This document shows positions 5,113-6,045 of a stretch of DNA of 6,045 bases, piece by piece. Made by a program: the position numbers and the translations under genes. The DNA lies in the NCBI GenBank assembly GCA_022707665.1, contig JAKJAE010000181.1, positions 1 through 6,045 on the forward strand, given 5' to 3'. Within the stretch, counting starts at the first letter, position 1. Each line of letters begins with the position of its first letter. A model generated the notes under the pieces. It was not told where the DNA came from. It ran no database searches and saw only the letters and a list, made by a program, of their open reading frames with translations. Origin of the DNA: Chloroflexota bacterium. Its GTDB lineage: Bacteria > Chloroflexota > Anaerolineae > B4-G1 > SLSP01.

Positions 5113-6045
5113 CTACAGCGCCAGCCGTTGATGCCTCTCCCCGATTGCGGCTGCCAGACTGTCGATAGCGGCGAAGTCCGCTGCCCGCGGCTTGCCCTGT
5201 ACCAGCACCGGATCAAGCACCTCCACGCGCAACGCGGGAACTGCAGCAACCAGCGCTTTGGCGGCGCCGGGTGCCCATCCATAGGAACCCACAACGCTGG
5301 CGTAGAGCGTTTTGGGACGCAGTGCGTTCGCAAGACTGGCAGCATAGGCAGCCTGCGGATGCGCACCACCCAGTACGGTCGGAGAACCAATGACAACGGT
5401 GGCAGCGTCGACGAGCGCCATAGCCAGATCGCCAAGATCCGTCACCGTCAAGTCAAAGGGATGGGCCTCAACGCCACGTGTGACCAGCGCTGCAACCAGT
5501 CGATCGACCAATGCACGGGTGCTCCCATGCATCGACACAAAGGGGATCACAGCACTGTTATGCGCCGGGCCGCTCACCCAGTCGCGATAGGCGTCCAGGA
5601 TAACCGCTGGTTCATCCCACACAGGTCCGTGGCTTGGGGCAATACACACGACCTCGTAGCCGCTCAGCCGCTCAAGGTTGCGCTCAAGGGGCTTGCGGAA
5701 TGGCATCATGATCTCGGCGTAATAGCGCTTGGCCGACCGCACAATCCGCGCATCATTGCCGGCAGTGAGGTTCGACGTGGCAAAGTGCGCACCGAACAGG
5801 TCACACGTGAAGACCGTCTTCTCCTCTATCAAGTAGGAAAGCATGGTCTCCGGCCAGTGTACCCAGGGTGCATGGATGAACTCCAGAGTTCGATCGCCCA
5901 GTGAAACCCTGTCACCGTCTGCCACCGCGTCGATACGGCCGGGGTCAAGGTGCAGCAGATCCACCAGCATACCCTTCCCCTTGGGTGTGGCCAAAACACG
6001 GGCCGCTGGGTAACGCTCGAGCACCAGCGGGATCGTCCCGGAGTG
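5113..6045 (-). CDS. Flavodiiron protein (A-type flavoprotein), N-terminus cut by window edge
   Basis: Flavodiiron proteins are cytoplasmic enzymes that reduce O2 to water and/or NO to N2O, with electrons from rubredoxin or similar donors. The visible 310 residues start inside the metallo-beta-lactamase-like domain. The first residue read is the His of the HSG that follows the missing HxExD metal ligands. Later diiron ligands are present: His63 (VHWPET), Asp82 (FTCDLFG) and His139 (PSHGP), numbered from the window edge. The 62- and 19-residue spacings equal those of the Desulfovibrio gigas enzyme (His84-His146-Asp165). A flavodoxin-like FMN domain follows (about 155-305): SMHGSTRA for the phosphate loop, GSPTVLGG, and GSYGW. 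The protein ends soon after this domain with no rubredoxin extension, so it is the simple class A form. About 80 residues are missing from a usual length near 400. It stops at TAG 5113-5115 and is probably co-transcribed with the downstream DUF438/hemerythrin/PAS gene. Confidence 0.96.
   Translation of the reverse strand, partial: HSGTIPLVLERYPAARVLATPKGKGMLVDLLHLDPGRIDAVADGDRVSLGDRTLEFIHAPWVHWPETMLSYLIEEKTVFTCDLFGAHFATSNLTAGNDARIVRSAKRYYAEIMMPFRKPLERNLERLSGYEVVCIAPSHGPVWDEPAVILDAYRDWVSGPAHNSAVIPFVSMHGSTRALVDRLVAALVTRGVEAHPFDLTVTDLGDLAMALVDAATVVIGSPTVLGGAHPQAAYAASLANALRPKTLYASVVGSYGWAPGAAKALVAAVPALRVEVLDPVLVQGKPRAADFAAIDSLAAAIGERHQRLAL

Noticed and set aside
5128..5904. Long open frame of 258 codons on the plus strand
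   Set aside because: It is fully antisense to the flavodiiron gene, whose ligand motifs and spacing are clear. The translation has no recognisable domain or ribosome binding site; it is an expected by-product of GC-rich codon use.

Overview
This is a GC-rich bacterial window with strong AGGAGG-type ribosome binding sites and TATAAT -10 boxes. It carries five protein-coding loci. A flavodiiron protein next to a DUF438/hemerythrin/PAS protein suggests an anaerobe or microaerophile that handles O2 or NO. The phylum cannot be fixed from the sequence. An anaerobic lineage of Chloroflexota or of Actinomycetota would fit, but this is a guess.

Layout. Positions 1-556 (+) are the C-terminal half of a Major Facilitator Superfamily transporter, cut by the window edge and interrupted by a frameshift near 308-313. 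Positions 557-850 hold no gene but contain a strong hairpin, an inverted repeat, a palindromic patch and a promoter. Positions 851-1504 (+) encode a small secreted protein, probably surface-anchored, of unrecognised family. It is closed by a perfect 32-bp palindromic terminator. Positions 1573-1720 carry a second promoter. Positions 1721-3739 (+) encode a 672-residue membrane protein of unrecognised family: signal peptide, two exported beta-rich domains, a transmembrane helix, about 310 residues of helical cytoplasmic domain, and a C-terminal hydrophobic pair. A structured 74-nt gap (3740-3813) separates it from the convergent minus-strand genes.

On the minus strand, a flavodiiron protein (5113-6045, N-terminus beyond the window) is followed after 47 nt by a 416-residue DUF438 + hemerythrin + PAS protein (3814-5064). 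The two are probably co-transcribed. The flavodiiron protein would reduce O2 or NO to harmless products. The hemerythrin/PAS protein would bind or sense O2, NO or redox state. This is the best-supported functional unit here.

The two plus-strand envelope genes each have their own promoter and terminator-like structure. Their promoters look alike, but nothing shows a functional link between them. No RNA genes, CRISPR arrays, insertion sequences or attachment sites were seen.
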